Shown here: one piece after another, positions 36,122-44,067 of the stretch
How the letters are laid out: the number at the start of each line of letters is the position of its first letter
How positions within the stretch are numbered: the first letter of the stretch is position 1
DNA from: Companilactobacillus kimchiensis
GTDB lineage: Bacteria; Bacillota; Bacilli; Lactobacillales; Lactobacillaceae
Direction of reading: 5' to 3'
Length of the DNA stretch: 48,801 nucleotides
NCBI RefSeq assembly: GCF_001438805.1
Contig: NZ_JQCF01000015.1
Span: forward strand, 1 to 48,801
Translations under genes and position numbers: made by a program
The notes under the pieces: model-generated
Told to the model about the DNA's origin: nothing
The model's database searches: none
Seen by the model: only the letters and a program-made list of their open reading frames with translations

Positions 36122-37089
36122 GTCTAATTGAAATCAAAGATTTAAAAGTTCACTATCCTATTCGCTCCGGTTTCTGGAACCGTGTGACTGACTCAGTTAA
36201 AGCTGTTGATGGTATCAGTTTTAATATTGAAGCCGGTGAAACTTATGGTTTAGTTGGTGAATCCGGTTCTGGAAAATCAACCACTGGTAAATCTGTCGTT
36301 GGTCTTGAAAAGGTTACTAGCGGTTCAATCATGTACAAAGGAAAAGATATCACCAAAAAATCAAATCGTAACCACCTCGATTACAATCATGATGTCCAAA
36401 TGATTTTCCAAGATTCCCTTTCCAGTTTAAATCCCCGGAAGAGAATTGAAGATATTATTGCTGAACCACTACGTAACTTTGAACATCTTAGTAAAGATGA
36501 TGAAAAACTACGAGTTCTGCAATTATTAGATATTGTTGGTCTTGATGCTGATGCCTTATACAAGTACCCCCACCAATTCTCTGGTGGTCAAAGACAACGT
36601 ATCGGTGTTGCTCGAGCGGTTGCTACTAACCCCAAATTGATCATCGCTGACGAACCTGTTTCTGCTTTGGACCTTTCTGTTCAAGCACAAGTTTTAAACT
36701 TTATGAAAAAAATCCAACGTGAATTTGGTATCTCTTATCTCTTCATTTCTCATGATCTAGGTGTTGTCAGACATATGTGTAATAACATCGCCATCATGAA
36801 CCGCGGTCGTTTAGTCGAAATTGGTACTCGTGATGATATTTATAATCATCCCTTACATATTTATACCAAACGACTCCTAGCAGCTATCCCTGAAACTAAT
36901 GTTAGTCAACGTAAGGCTCACCGTGAGGCTCGTTTAGCCGTTGAACAAGTTTATCGTGAACAACAAGATAAATATTATGACGAACACGGTGACGCTTATC
37001 CTTTAGTTCAAGTATCACCAACGCATGCAGTGGCTTTACCTGAAGCATTGGCCCAACAAATCGTTCAAGAAGGAGAGGTAAAAGCATAA
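36118..37089 (+). CDS. oppF: Oligopeptide ABC transporter ATPase OppF
   Basis: Second ATPase subunit, 323 residues. Walker A GESGSGKST, Q-loop FQDSLSSLNP, signature FSGGQRQR, Walker B LIIADEPVSALD and SHDLGV switch are intact. It forms a heterodimer with OppD to drive peptide import. The C-terminal 50 residues are basic and helical (REARLAVEQVYREQ). It is translationally coupled to oppD and overlaps oppB by one base (TAATG). Confidence 0.93.
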   Translation: MSLIEIKDLKVHYPIRSGFWNRVTDSVKAVDGISFNIEAGETYGLVGESGSGKSTTGKSVVGLEKVTSGSIMYKGKDITKKSNRNHLDYNHDVQMIFQDSLSSLNPRKRIEDIIAEPLRNFEHLSKDDEKLRVLQLLDIVGLDADALYKYPHQFSGGQRQRIGVARAVATNPKLIIADEPVSALDLSVQAQVLNFMKKIQREFGISYLFISHDLGVVRHMCNNIAIMNRGRLVEIGTRDDIYNHPLHIYTKRLLAAIPETNVSQRKAHREARLAVEQVYREQQDKYYDEHGDAYPLVQVSPTHAVALPEALAQQIVQEGEVKA

Positions 37090-38048
37090 TGTGGAAAACA
37101 ATTCTCCGTCGTATCTTAATTATGATTCCTGAAATTATTATCCTAAGTATTTTAGTTTTCCTATTAGCTAAGGCTATGCCTGGTGATCCGTTCACCGGTT
37201 CCATTAACCCGAAAGCCGATCCCGCTCAACTTCACCACTTAATGAAAATTAATGGCTTGTACGATCCTTGGTATCAACAATATTGGAACTGGGTCGTCCA
37301 CTTGTTCCACGGTAATCTGGGAAATAGTTACCAATACCAAGAACCAGTTACTCGTTTGATTGGTGGTCGTGCCATCAACACCCTTTGGTTAGCTTTATTC
37401 ACAACCATTTTAACTTACTGTATTGCTTTACCAATGGGCATGTATGCAGCTAAGCATGAAGGTAAACTACCCGATAGCATTATCCGAGTTTATACCTATG
37501 TTACCTTCTGTATTCCCTTCTTCGTTATCTTAGTTATTGGCGTTTGGATCTTCGGATTCGTTCTTGGTTGGTTCCCTACAACTGGTTCAATCTCTTCAAC
37601 TGCCACACCAGGAATTCAATCAGTTGGTTCTCGTATTTACCATATTTTGCTACCTGGTATCTTGGGTGCCTTGTTTGGAACCGTCAATGTCGTGCAATAC
37701 CTTCGTTCTGAAGTTATTGACGCTAAACGTTCTGATTATGTCAGAACTGCCCGTTCTAAAGGCGTTCCAGAAAAAGATATTTACAAACATCATATCTTTA
37801 GAAATTCGCTCCTACCAATTGCTGCTTTTGCAGGTTACTCAATTACCGGATTGTTGAACGGTTCCCTATTTACCGAAACCGTCTTCTCATACCCTGGTAT
37901 GGGACTACTCTTCATCAACTCAATTAGTTACCGTGATTACACCGTTATCACCGCACTTGTTTTAATTTATGGAATTTTAAATCTATTAGGAACTCTACTT
38001 TCAGATATTATTCTTAGTATCGTTGATCCTAGAATTCGAATTCAATAA
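37089..38048 (+). CDS. oppB: Oligopeptide ABC transporter permease OppB
   Basis: Membrane permease of the peptide importer, 319 residues and about six membrane helices. N-terminal MWKTILRRILIMIPEIIILSILVFLLAKAMPGDPF is typical of OppB/DppB, whose GDP(F) motif follows the first helix. The ATPase-contacting EAA loop reads YVRTARSKGVPEKDIYKHHIFRNSLLP. It pairs with OppC. Ribosome site GAAGGAGAGG. Confidence 0.93.
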   Translation: MWKTILRRILIMIPEIIILSILVFLLAKAMPGDPFTGSINPKADPAQLHHLMKINGLYDPWYQQYWNWVVHLFHGNLGNSYQYQEPVTRLIGGRAINTLWLALFTTILTYCIALPMGMYAAKHEGKLPDSIIRVYTYVTFCIPFFVILVIGVWIFGFVLGWFPTTGSISSTATPGIQSVGSRIYHILLPGILGALFGTVNVVQYLRSEVIDAKRSDYVRTARSKGVPEKDIYKHHIFRNSLLPIAAFAGYSITGLLNGSLFTETVFSYPGMGLLFINSISYRDYTVITALVLIYGILNLLGTLLSDIILSIVDPRIRIQ

Positions 38049-38062
38049 GGGGGCCGTTAATT

Positions 38063-39013
38063 ATGGAAGAAAATTTAAATAAACATTCAAATATTTCTGC
38101 GGCCGACTTGGATCGACTTACTAAAGAGGCCAGTGAAGAGGCTACTCCTTCATCAGCCAAAATCATCTGGAACGAATTTAAAGCTGATAAACCAGCCATG
38201 GGAGCCTTAATAATCGTTATCGGTTTTATCCTTTTCGTTATGATTGCGGCGTTATTTATTAACACACCGAAAATGATGGAAACCAATATTATGAATTACA
38301 ACGCCGCACCGGGATCAAATGGTTTCTTATTTGGTGCTGACACTGGAGGCCGTTCAGTCGGTCAGCAATTGATTGTCGGAGCCAGAAACTCAATTGGTAT
38401 CGCCATTGGTTTGACATTAATTTCATCAACTTTTGGTATCTGTTGGGGATTAATCTCTGGTTATTTCAACGGTTATATCGACTGGGGTATGCAACGTGTG
38501 TATGACTTCATGATGATGCTACCTATGACTATGATGATCATTGTTTTAGTTACCATCATCAAAAATTACAATGCCGTCACTTTGACCTTCATCTTTTCAA
38601 TTTTTTATTGGGAAGGTACTTCCCGTCTGATTCGGTCACGGACTCTTTCAGAATCTGAGAAGGACTACGTTGCTGCTGCTAAAACATCAGGAACTAGTAA
38701 TTTCAAAATTATCTTCAAAGAGATCATGCCTAATATTTCTTCATTGATTATCGTTGATACAACTTTATCCTTTGCTGAAAATATTGGGGTTGAAACTGGA
38801 CTTTCATATTTAGGCTTTGGATTACCCATTCAAACACCATCACTTGGTACTTTGATTGCTAATGCTAATGATCCTAATAACATCACACAATACTGGTGGA
38901 CTTGGTTACCTGCCGCTATTTTGATTATCATTCTTTGTTTATCGATCAGTTATATCGGTCAAGTTGTCCGTCGTTCAGCTGATGCTTCTCAACGTCATGG
39001 AATTACAGATTAA
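38063..39013 (+). CDS. oppC: Oligopeptide ABC transporter permease OppC
   Basis: Second permease, 316 residues. The cytoplasmic N-terminus is about 45 residues, followed by six membrane helices, as usual for OppC. The large outer segment has GANTGGRSV-like FGADTGGRSV, and the EAA loop reads DYVAAAKTSGTSNFKIIFKEIMPN. It follows oppB by 14 bp with an AAGGGGGCC ribosome site. A small intercistronic hairpin separates it from oppA. Confidence 0.93.
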   Translation: MEENLNKHSNISAADLDRLTKEASEEATPSSAKIIWNEFKADKPAMGALIIVIGFILFVMIAALFINTPKMMETNIMNYNAAPGSNGFLFGADTGGRSVGQQLIVGARNSIGIAIGLTLISSTFGICWGLISGYFNGYIDWGMQRVYDFMMMLPMTMMIIVLVTIIKNYNAVTLTFIFSIFYWEGTSRLIRSRTLSESEKDYVAAAKTSGTSNFKIIFKEIMPNISSLIIVDTTLSFAENIGVETGLSYLGFGLPIQTPSLGTLIANANDPNNITQYWWTWLPAAILIIILCLSISYIGQVVRRSADASQRHGITD

Positions 39014-39039
39014 TTTAATCAAGAAATAATTTTAGGGAG

Positions 39040-39072
39040 ATGGTGCCTACTAATGATTGAATTTTGCACCAT
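39040..39072 (+). ncRNA. Intercistronic hairpin before oppA
   Basis: Arms ATGGTGC and GCACCAT (7 bp) with a 19-base loop in the oppC-oppA gap, without a following T run. Such stems often mark mRNA processing or stabilisation points that let the binding protein be made in excess. Function inferred. Confidence 0.45.
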
Positions 39073-39117
39073 ATTACAAAGTATTTAGGGTTATAAATTT
39101 TAAGGGGGAAACACACA

Positions 39118-40929
39118 ATGGTTAAAACCAAAAATAAACTTGTTGTCGCTGCAGTTACCTTTTTAGCTGTTTTGACACTTGCCGGTTGTTCTAACAACAG
39201 CTCTTCATCCTCAAACGCTGCTGTTAAGTTCTCAACTACTTATAAAAATTCAGACGCAACTGATAAAACTGCTACTAAGAACGGTACTTTGAAACTGGCT
39301 TTGGTCAGCAATTCACCTTTCCAAGGTATTACTGATCCTCAACTAGCTTCTAATGCTTCCGATTCTATGGCCTTTGCACCAGGTAACTTAAATAATTTAT
39401 TCAAATATGATAAGAACTACAAAATCATCTCCGGTGGACTTGCTGATCAAAAGCTTGACCGTTCAGCTAAAACTGCTACCATCACTATCCGTAAAAATGG
39501 TAAATGGTCCAATGGATCACCTGTCATTGCTAAAGATATTGAATACGCTTATGAAGTCTTAGGCAACAAGGATTCAACTTCAAGTCAATACTCATCTGAC
39601 TTTGAAAACATCGAAGGTATGGCTGCCTATCATAAGGGAACTGCTGATACTATTTCTGGTATCACAATGCCTGATGGTGAAAATGGTAAAGTTGCCGTTA
39701 TTCACTTCCAAAAGATGTCACCAAGCATGCAGTTCGTTGGTAATTCATATATTTCACAATATATTGAACCATATGAACACATCAAGAACATTCCTATCGC
39801 TAAACTTGCTTCATCAGCTCCCGTCCGTAAGAACCCTATCTTTACCGGTGCTTACAAGCTAGATAAAGTTGTTGAAGGTGAATCAACTAGTTGGTCACCA
39901 AACAAGTTCTACTACGGCAAGAAAGCTCAAATTGGCCACATTACTATCAACGTTGTTTCTTTGAACAATATTGACAAAGCTCTTCAATCAAAGAAATATG
40001 ATTCTGTTGTTCCATTCCCCGCCGCTTCCCTTGGTGGTACTGACTACAAGAACTTAAAGAATGTCAAAGGCTTTACTAATGTCGGCGAACCTTCATTAGG
40101 TTATAGCTACTTTGCCTTCAATTTAGGTCATTTCGATACTAAAACTGGTAAAAACGTTGAAGATCCAAGCAAGAAAATGTCTAATAAGAGCCTTCGTCAA
40201 GCTATGATGTACGCTCTAAACGTTGATCAAGTTTCTAAGAAATTTGGTAACGGCGTTAAACAACGTGCCAATACTTTAATTCCACCAGTCTTCCAAAAAT
40301 ACTATGATAAAAATGCTGCTGGATATGCTTTAAACATCAAGAAAGCTAACAAGTTACTTGATGATGCTGGATACAAGAAACGTAACGGTAGCAAGTGGCG
40401 CTCAGATCCACAAGGCAAACCACTTACAATTCACTTCGGTGCTATGTCAAGTAACGCTACTACTGAAGCTACTTACCAAGATTACTTACAACAATGGCAC
40501 AAAGTTGGTTTGAACGTTAAGTTGGTTAACGGTAAACCAATTGAAACAAATAGTTTCTATGACACACTCCAAAAACCTAGTCAAAACACTATGGATCTCT
40601 GGTTAGGTGTTTGGTCACTATCATCAGAACCTTCACAATCACAACTATATGGTGAAACTGCTCCATTCAACATGGGTCACTTTGCTACTGCTAAGAATAC
40701 TCAATTGATCAACAAGATGAATGATAGTTCTGCTTGGAACGACAAGAGCCGTACTAAGACATTCAAGGATTGGCAAGAATATATGAACAGTCAAGCCGGT
40801 GTTGTTGGTGAACAATTCTCATATGCATGGCAACCAGTCAACAACCGTGTGAAAGGCTTTAACATTAGTCCTGCTAACGATGTTGACTTCTACAGTAACC
40901 TTACATTGACTTCTTCAAGTATGAAGTAG
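39118..40929 (+). CDS. oppA: Oligopeptide-binding lipoprotein OppA
   Basis: Peptide-binding lipoprotein of the Opp importer, 603 residues, anchored outside the membrane. The signal peptide ends in the lipobox LAGC (about residues 21-24). The SBP_bac_5 fold is indicated by a segment of the type DRSAKTATITIRKNGKWSNGSPVIAKDIEYAYE and by KSLRQAMMYALNVDQV. It is the last gene of the operon, with AAGGGGG nine bases before the ATG, stronger than the sites before the other subunits and in line with high expression. Codon usage looks more biased than in neighbouring genes, also suggesting abundance. Confidence 0.93.
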   Translation: MVKTKNKLVVAAVTFLAVLTLAGCSNNSSSSSNAAVKFSTTYKNSDATDKTATKNGTLKLALVSNSPFQGITDPQLASNASDSMAFAPGNLNNLFKYDKNYKIISGGLADQKLDRSAKTATITIRKNGKWSNGSPVIAKDIEYAYEVLGNKDSTSSQYSSDFENIEGMAAYHKGTADTISGITMPDGENGKVAVIHFQKMSPSMQFVGNSYISQYIEPYEHIKNIPIAKLASSAPVRKNPIFTGAYKLDKVVEGESTSWSPNKFYYGKKAQIGHITINVVSLNNIDKALQSKKYDSVVPFPAASLGGTDYKNLKNVKGFTNVGEPSLGYSYFAFNLGHFDTKTGKNVEDPSKKMSNKSLRQAMMYALNVDQVSKKFGNGVKQRANTLIPPVFQKYYDKNAAGYALNIKKANKLLDDAGYKKRNGSKWRSDPQGKPLTIHFGAMSSNATTEATYQDYLQQWHKVGLNVKLVNGKPIETNSFYDTLQKPSQNTMDLWLGVWSLSSEPSQSQLYGETAPFNMGHFATAKNTQLINKMNDSSAWNDKSRTKTFKDWQEYMNSQAGVVGEQFSYAWQPVNNRVKGFNISPANDVDFYSNLTLTSSSMK

Positions 40930-41017
40930 TCAATGGTACCTCGTTCATTATCGAATTAACCATTCTCCCATTACACACACATAAAAAATGGTTAATAGAT
41001 TTGAATTATAAAACCTC

Positions 41018-41072
41018 AAAAAAGGCTGAAACTTCTTGGATAATTCCCGATCCAAGTTGCTTCAACCTTTTT
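41018..41072 (+). terminator. Terminator of the opp operon
   Basis: Long imperfect stem: AAAAAGGCTGAA, then TTGGAT/ATCCAA near the tip, then TTCAACCTTTTT. A weaker stem TTAACCATT/AATGGTTAA lies upstream at about 40957-40996. Confidence 0.75.
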
Positions 41073-41134
41073 GTCTGGTCTAAGATTCTTACTGAAGTTC
41101 GATTAGAGCATAAATCAACGAAGTTGTCATTATG

Positions 41135-41295
41135 CTGCCGTCTTCCACAAAAATCGAAATTTGTCTGGAACGTAGTGGGCACGACTTGGAGCCAACAAGA
41201 ACCATGTTGTCTTCAAGTTCGGCCTTGTTCTAAGTGGGTTCCCCACTAAGAACAACTTCACTACTGAGCCAATTTCAATTTTTGTTCCAGACTAG
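41135..41295 (+). repeat. Element A, copy A5
   Basis: Full-length copy. Outer helix AAAAATCGAAATT/AATTTCAATTTTT (one mismatch); GTAGTG/CACTAC; ACTTGGAG/CTTCAAGT with tip CAAC/GTTG; TTGTTCTTAGTGGG-like arm TTGTTCTAAGTGGG pairing with CCCCACTAAGAACAA. Confidence 0.87.
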
Positions 41296-41366
41296 ATAGT
41301 TGTTTCTATTTTTAGTTACTTAAAATATTTTAAAAGTTTCTAATTTGTTTAGTTTTATAATTAAAG

Positions 41367-41422
41367 ACACAAATAGTCCATATTATCTGACATTATAATC
41401 AGTTAATATGGACTATTTGTGT
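41367..41422. repeat. Central hairpin B5 of composite C2
   Basis: Arms at 41367-41390 and 41399-41422 (24 nt each, ACACAAATAGTCCATATTA against its complement) with two or three mismatches near the tip and a loop of 8. Marks the symmetry centre of C2. Confidence 0.8.
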
Positions 41423-41490
41423 TGAAAATATTATGTAAAATCAATAAATGAAAAATTATTTTTAACTAACAAAATAATTAAAATGTTATT

Positions 41491-41653
41491 TAGTCTGGAG
41501 TAAAAATTGGGAATGGCTCAGCTGTGAAATTATCCTTAGTCAGCGATTTGTGCTGGCTTAGGATAAGACCGAGCTTGAAGACAACCGGTCTTTGGTTGGC
41601 TCCAAGTCGTGTCCACAGCGTTCCAGCCAATTCCCGATTTTTACGGAAGACGG
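41491..41653 (-). repeat. Element A, copy A6 (inverted)
   Basis: Full-length copy on the minus strand. Outer helix AAAAATCGGGAATTGGCT with AGCCATTCCCAATTTTT; GCTGTG/CACAGC; CCAACC/GGTTG tip; TTATCCTAAGCCAGC with GCTGACTAAGGATAA. Confidence 0.87.
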
Positions 41654-41702
41654 GAAGTTAAACACGCTCCCGCTCTAACCAAACTTCAGAAAAAGAACCA
41701 AT

Positions 41703-42179
41703 CTAATTCAACTTGATATCCTTATTTAACAAGTATCCTGAATCATCAATGATCCTTAAAATAACTTCAACTAATTTATTATCAACATTACTTTCTCTGC
41801 GTAAGAAGGTGTAGTTAAAACCTTTATCTTGATAAAGCCTAGTTGACTGATCATTAAAATCATTGACCGAAACAATTCTGATCACACCATTAGCTTCCAT
41901 TGCCTGCATCAATTTAGTTGTTATTTGTTCCTTATTAGTTGCTTCGGTAATATCAAACACAACATCCTGATCTTCAGTGGCGGCCTCCAAATCAGATAAG
42001 TTATTACTGTCACCAACGATTACACTTGCCTGAGAACTTTCCAAATCATTGATCGACCTATCTTCATCTAAAAACATTGTTAACTTAGTATCCGCAAACG
42101 CCTTATCATATAAAATTTGTTGCTCAACTAATTGAGCAATCTTACTATTCGCACCTAAAATCAAAACATTCATTGGCAA
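41703..42179 (-). CDS. Short NAD(P)-binding-like protein
   Basis: 158 residues, resembling the N-terminal Rossmann part of NmrA-type NAD(P)-binding proteins such as the 204-residue one at 43205-43819. The start MNVLILGANSKIAQLV has an altered glycine motif (GANSKIA instead of GATSSMG or GASGRTG). About 45 residues of the middle and C-terminal region, including the part carrying Tyr/Lys and TTGASGN in the relative, are missing. It may be a shortened, non-catalytic family member or a decaying gene; the reading frame is clean. It abuts composite C2. Confidence 0.65.
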   Translation of the reverse strand: MPMNVLILGANSKIAQLVEQQILYDKAFADTKLTMFLDEDRSINDLESSQASVIVGDSNNLSDLEAATEDQDVVFDITEATNKEQITTKLMQAMEANGVIRIVSVNDFNDQSTRLYQDKGFNYTFLRRESNVDNKLVEVILRIIDDSGYLLNKDIKLN

Positions 42180-42346
42180 CCTCCTACTTAACTACTAAAG
42201 GATTTTCAATTCTAACCTGATAATATCAGTCTTAACAAATTTTTGAACCTTTTCTGTCATATTTTTCAGATTATTTACCAATATCACAAGCATTTGGTCA
42301 GTGTGCTATGCTTATTGTATCGTCAAATTTGAGGAGAGATTTATAA

Positions 42347-42916
42347 ATGAATATTGAAGAAGATTCATCGTACCAGAAAATGATCAATGGAGAAATGTAT
42401 TTGGAGTCTGAGGATTTAGCCGGATTACGTATCGATGTCCGCAACAAACTCATGGATTACAATCGCATTTCTGACAGTAAAACTCGTAATCAAAATATCA
42501 AAAGTCTACTAAAATCAGCTGGTGATCGGTTCTTCGTTGAACCAACAATTTATTTTAGTTATGGTATTAATATCACTATCGGTAACCATTTCTACGCTAA
42601 TCACGATGTAATGATCTGTGACGAAGGTAAAATCACTATCGGTAATGATGTTAAGTTTGGACCAAAAGTCGGTCTCTACACACCACAACATCCCCTAGAT
42701 CCAGCTATTCGTCGTACTGAAGCTGAAACTACAGCTCCAATCACCATCGGTAACGATGTTTGGGTCGGTGGCGGTGCCAGTATTCTTCCCGGAGTAACAT
42801 TAGGCAATAATGTTATTGTCGGTGCTGGTTCAGTTGTCACACACTCATTCCCTGACAATGTTATTGTTGTTGGTAACCCTGCTAAAATTTTACGCGAAAA
42901 TAAACCCCAAGCATAA
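42347..42916 (+). CDS. Maltose/galactoside O-acetyltransferase family protein
   Basis: Acetyl-CoA-dependent sugar O-acetyltransferase of the left-handed beta-helix family (Maa/LacA type), 189 residues. The N-terminal maltose-acetyltransferase domain (SSYQKMINGEMYLES, about 6-20) is followed by hexapeptide repeats (ITIGNHFYANHD, ITIGNDVKFGPKV, ITIGNDVWVGGGASI, VIVGAGSVVTH). The catalytic His lies in YTPQHPLDP (about 116). It should form trimers in the cytoplasm. Ribosome site GAGGAGAG. The physiological acceptor is usually unknown; detoxification of excess sugars has been proposed for the family. Confidence 0.9.
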   Translation: MNIEEDSSYQKMINGEMYLESEDLAGLRIDVRNKLMDYNRISDSKTRNQNIKSLLKSAGDRFFVEPTIYFSYGINITIGNHFYANHDVMICDEGKITIGNDVKFGPKVGLYTPQHPLDPAIRRTEAETTAPITIGNDVWVGGGASILPGVTLGNNVIVGAGSVVTHSFPDNVIVVGNPAKILRENKPQA

Positions 42917-42919
42917 CTA

Positions 42920-42982
42920 AAAAAATGATTAGGCTGGAACATAGCGGGCTATTTAGTCCATCGATTTTTTACTCCAGACTAG
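42920..42982 (+). repeat. Element A, copy A7 (truncated)
   Basis: Starts right after the acetyltransferase stop. The 5' end is missing and the inner hairpins are deleted, but GGCTGGAACATAGC, GGGCTAT and the 3' end ATCGATTTTTTACTCCAGAC remain. Its sequence is of the A4 type. It may now act as a terminator for the upstream gene. Confidence 0.7.
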
Positions 42983-43050
42983 GTGAATATCCTTTAGCTT
43001 TATTAATTTAAATTATTTTACGAATATTTATTCCAATTCATTTTAACAAC

Positions 43051-43100
43051 AAAGAGACTCATATGATCTGATAAGTATATCAGATCATATGAGTCTCTTT
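43051..43100. repeat. Central hairpin B6, perfect 23-bp stem
   Basis: Arms 43051-43073 (AAAGAGACTCATATGATCTG and three more bases) and the exact complement at 43078-43100, loop of four. It lies between the truncated A7 and A8 and would also terminate transcription in either direction. Confidence 0.85.
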
Positions 43101-43117
43101 AGATTTAAAATATTATT

Positions 43118-43190
43118 TAGTCTGGAGTAAAGATTGGAAAGAAGGAAAGTTAAGTACGCTCTCATTTTAGCCAAACCTTAATCAGAAGTA
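43118..43190 (-). repeat. Element A remnant A8 with terminal repeat
   Basis: Only the inner end TAGTCTGGAGTAAAGATTGG (43118-43137) and the outer flank GAAGGAAAGTTAAGTACGCTC with CCAAACC plus ATCAGAAG are left. It is a heavily deleted right arm of a composite (C3 = 42920-43190). Confidence 0.65.
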
Positions 43191-43204
43191 TTAGGTGTTT
43201 TTAC

Positions 43205-43819
43205 CTATTCTGTCTTACGACTAATTGCCAAATCATCATGTGAACCCAACTTGTCATTGTGGGCTAGACGAACGATAAGATCCGCCACGCTTTCACGTGA
43301 AACGTCATTTTCACGATATGGTGTGCCATTATGAGTGATCTCATAATTATCAACATCTTTTCCATCGTCTAACCAGCTAGGACGAATGATAGTGTAGTTC
43401 AAATCGGAATTCTCAATTACACTAATAACTTCTTTATAAGGATTCAAAATCGAGTCCTCAGTCAAATTGCCTGATGCACCAGTAGTAAGTGGAACCTCAT
43501 TACAAATCCCCATAGATGTTAGGAATAAGAATCGCTTGATACCATGTTTATCCATCATATCAATAATTTTTTGAATCAAACGTTCCTCATTACTATCGAG
43601 TGATACCAAAACCACATCAATACCCTTCATTGCATCACTCAAAATCTGTTCATCAATAATGTCTCCTTGAAATACACGTTCCCGTTTTTCATCAATTGGT
43701 GATAAAAGCCCAGTATAACGTGCCATCAAAGTAATATTATCATCAGTTTTGTTCAGGAAATATCTTGCTGCAAGTTGTCCCATTGAACTTGTTGCACCAA
43801 TTATTAATACATTTGCCAT
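43205..43819 (-). CDS. NAD(P)-binding NmrA/SDR_a5-like protein
   Basis: Atypical SDR-like protein, 204 residues. Dinucleotide motif VLIIGATSSMGQLAARYF, VFQGDIID, FLFLTSMGICNEV and YTIIRPSWLDDG follow the order of NmrA-like NAD(P)H-dependent reductases or sensors. The C-terminal ISRKTE matches the typical FxISRKxE end seen in lactobacillar members. It is monocistronic and leftward with ribosome site GGAGGT. Substrate unknown. The shorter gene at 41703-42179 looks like a reduced relative. Confidence 0.85.
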   Translation of the reverse strand: MANVLIIGATSSMGQLAARYFLNKTDDNITLMARYTGLLSPIDEKRERVFQGDIIDEQILSDAMKGIDVVLVSLDSNEERLIQKIIDMMDKHGIKRFLFLTSMGICNEVPLTTGASGNLTEDSILNPYKEVISVIENSDLNYTIIRPSWLDDGKDVDNYEITHNGTPYRENDVSRESVADLIVRLAHNDKLGSHDDLAISRKTE

Positions 43820-43971
43820 TTTCTCTACCTCCGATTTATTTTTACTTCTCAGTTACACCTATATGGTACATCTTTCTTTAGTTTGATGTTGGAGTTCCAG
43901 GTGGACATACAGTCAAAAGTACGGTTCTTATGTCTCTCATTTATAATTGATTATTTTAATTCGATACAACA

Positions 43972-44014
43972 AATTCCCTGTATTAACTGGATATACCAAT
44001 CAACACAGGGAATT
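43972..44014 (-). terminator. Hairpin B7, terminator of the baeRF-like gene
   Basis: Arms AATTCCCTGT (43972-43981) and ACAGGGAATT (44005-44014) with an inner TGG/CCA. The ATTAACTGG core is shared with other B hairpins. It lies downstream of the 44068 gene; the T tract is weak. Confidence 0.6.
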
Positions 44015-44067
44015 GTTTTAGAATTCAACACCAATTAAATCTATGTTTGGTGGATAGCAGTACTACA

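Larger units (their letters stand above)
41084..41699. repeat. Composite palindromic intergenic element C2
   Basis: Largest intact composite, about 615 bp, between opp and the 41703 gene. Terminal inverted repeats (TTCTTACTGAAGTTCGATTAGAGC near 41084-41109; its imperfect complement at 41672-41699) enclose A5 forward, hairpin B5 and A6 inverted. Same order and orientation as C1 at 2611-3164, but helix sequences differ. Confidence 0.85.
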
